From positions 15,686,001 through 15,750,000 of the forward strand of contig OY292278.1 of NCBI GenBank assembly GCA_958496175.1: 64,000 bases of DNA, written 5' to 3'. The translations under genes and the position numbers were made by a program. The stretch is from Sisyra terminalis. Lineage: Eukaryota > Arthropoda > Insecta > Neuroptera > Sisyridae. Positions 63,948 to 64,000 of this stretch are shown here, one piece after another (within the stretch, counting starts at the first letter, position 1; each line of letters opens with the position of its first letter). The notes under the pieces were generated by a model that worked only from the letters and a program-made list of their open reading frames with translations, did no database searches and had not been told where the DNA came from.

Positions 63948-63989
63948 ATGAGAACATCATTCATATTGATTTTAGTGAAAATTATTGCT
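63948..63989 (+). CDS. Possible first exon encoding a signal peptide (3' partial)
   Basis: ATG followed by 13 codons (MRTSFILILVKIIA) ending exactly at a strong donor GTAAGT. A start, a basic residue and a hydrophobic core fit a signal peptide. The gene would continue beyond the window, on the strand opposite to the Venus kinase receptor. It is too short to identify. Confidence 0.35.
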
Positions 63990-64000
63990 GTAAGTACAAT

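Overview
This window is a piece of an AT-rich insect genome. The genes are split by many short AT-rich introns with GT-AG ends, and the recognisable proteins are animal regulators: Rictor, MYSM1, IntS1, a PABIR/FAM122 protein and a Venus kinase receptor. I recall the Venus kinase receptor as absent from Drosophila, so a non-drosophilid insect is likely. I cannot name the order with confidence.

Layout. (1) 1-13.3 kb, + strand: rictor, a core mTORC2 subunit, missing only its first exons. (2) 15.7-20.7 kb, - strand: a complete ten-exon gene for a MYSM1-type JAMM deubiquitinase (SANT-SWIRM-MPN). It is tail-to-tail with rictor and head-to-head with the next gene across 171 bp. (3) 20.9-38.7 kb, + strand: a complete fifteen-exon Integrator subunit 1 gene of 2153 aa. 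(4) 39.5-46.9 kb: a giant palindrome with arms of about 3.6 kb around a spacer of about 115 bp. Each arm holds the last two exons of an unidentified gene and a foldback unit bounded by tRNA-Leu-like sequences. (5) 47.8-50.4 kb, + strand: a chymotrypsin-family serine protease, probably disrupted. (6) 53.0-54.0 kb, - strand: a PABIR/FAM122-type PP2A regulator. (7) 56.6-60.4 kb, - strand: the 3' part of a Venus kinase receptor gene (half the Venus flytrap, membrane helix, tyrosine kinase). (8) 60.4-63.0 kb: a satellite array of about 220 bp units. (9) The right edge carries a possible first exon encoding a signal peptide on the + strand.

The genes do not form a pathway; they are ordinary neighbours. 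The unusual feature is the repeat content. Introns and intergenic gaps are full of long inverted repeats: hAT-like elements with 8-9 bp target duplications, TA- and TTAA-flanked elements, several MITE families, and palindromes carrying hammerhead-ribozyme-like cores. The large palindrome is the best candidate for something new. It is a palindrome of palindromes, carries a duplicated gene end, and shows a sharp step in arm identity.

Exon boundaries were derived by hand from splice signals, reading-frame phase and protein similarity remembered from the families. All joined phases were checked arithmetically. No database search was run.
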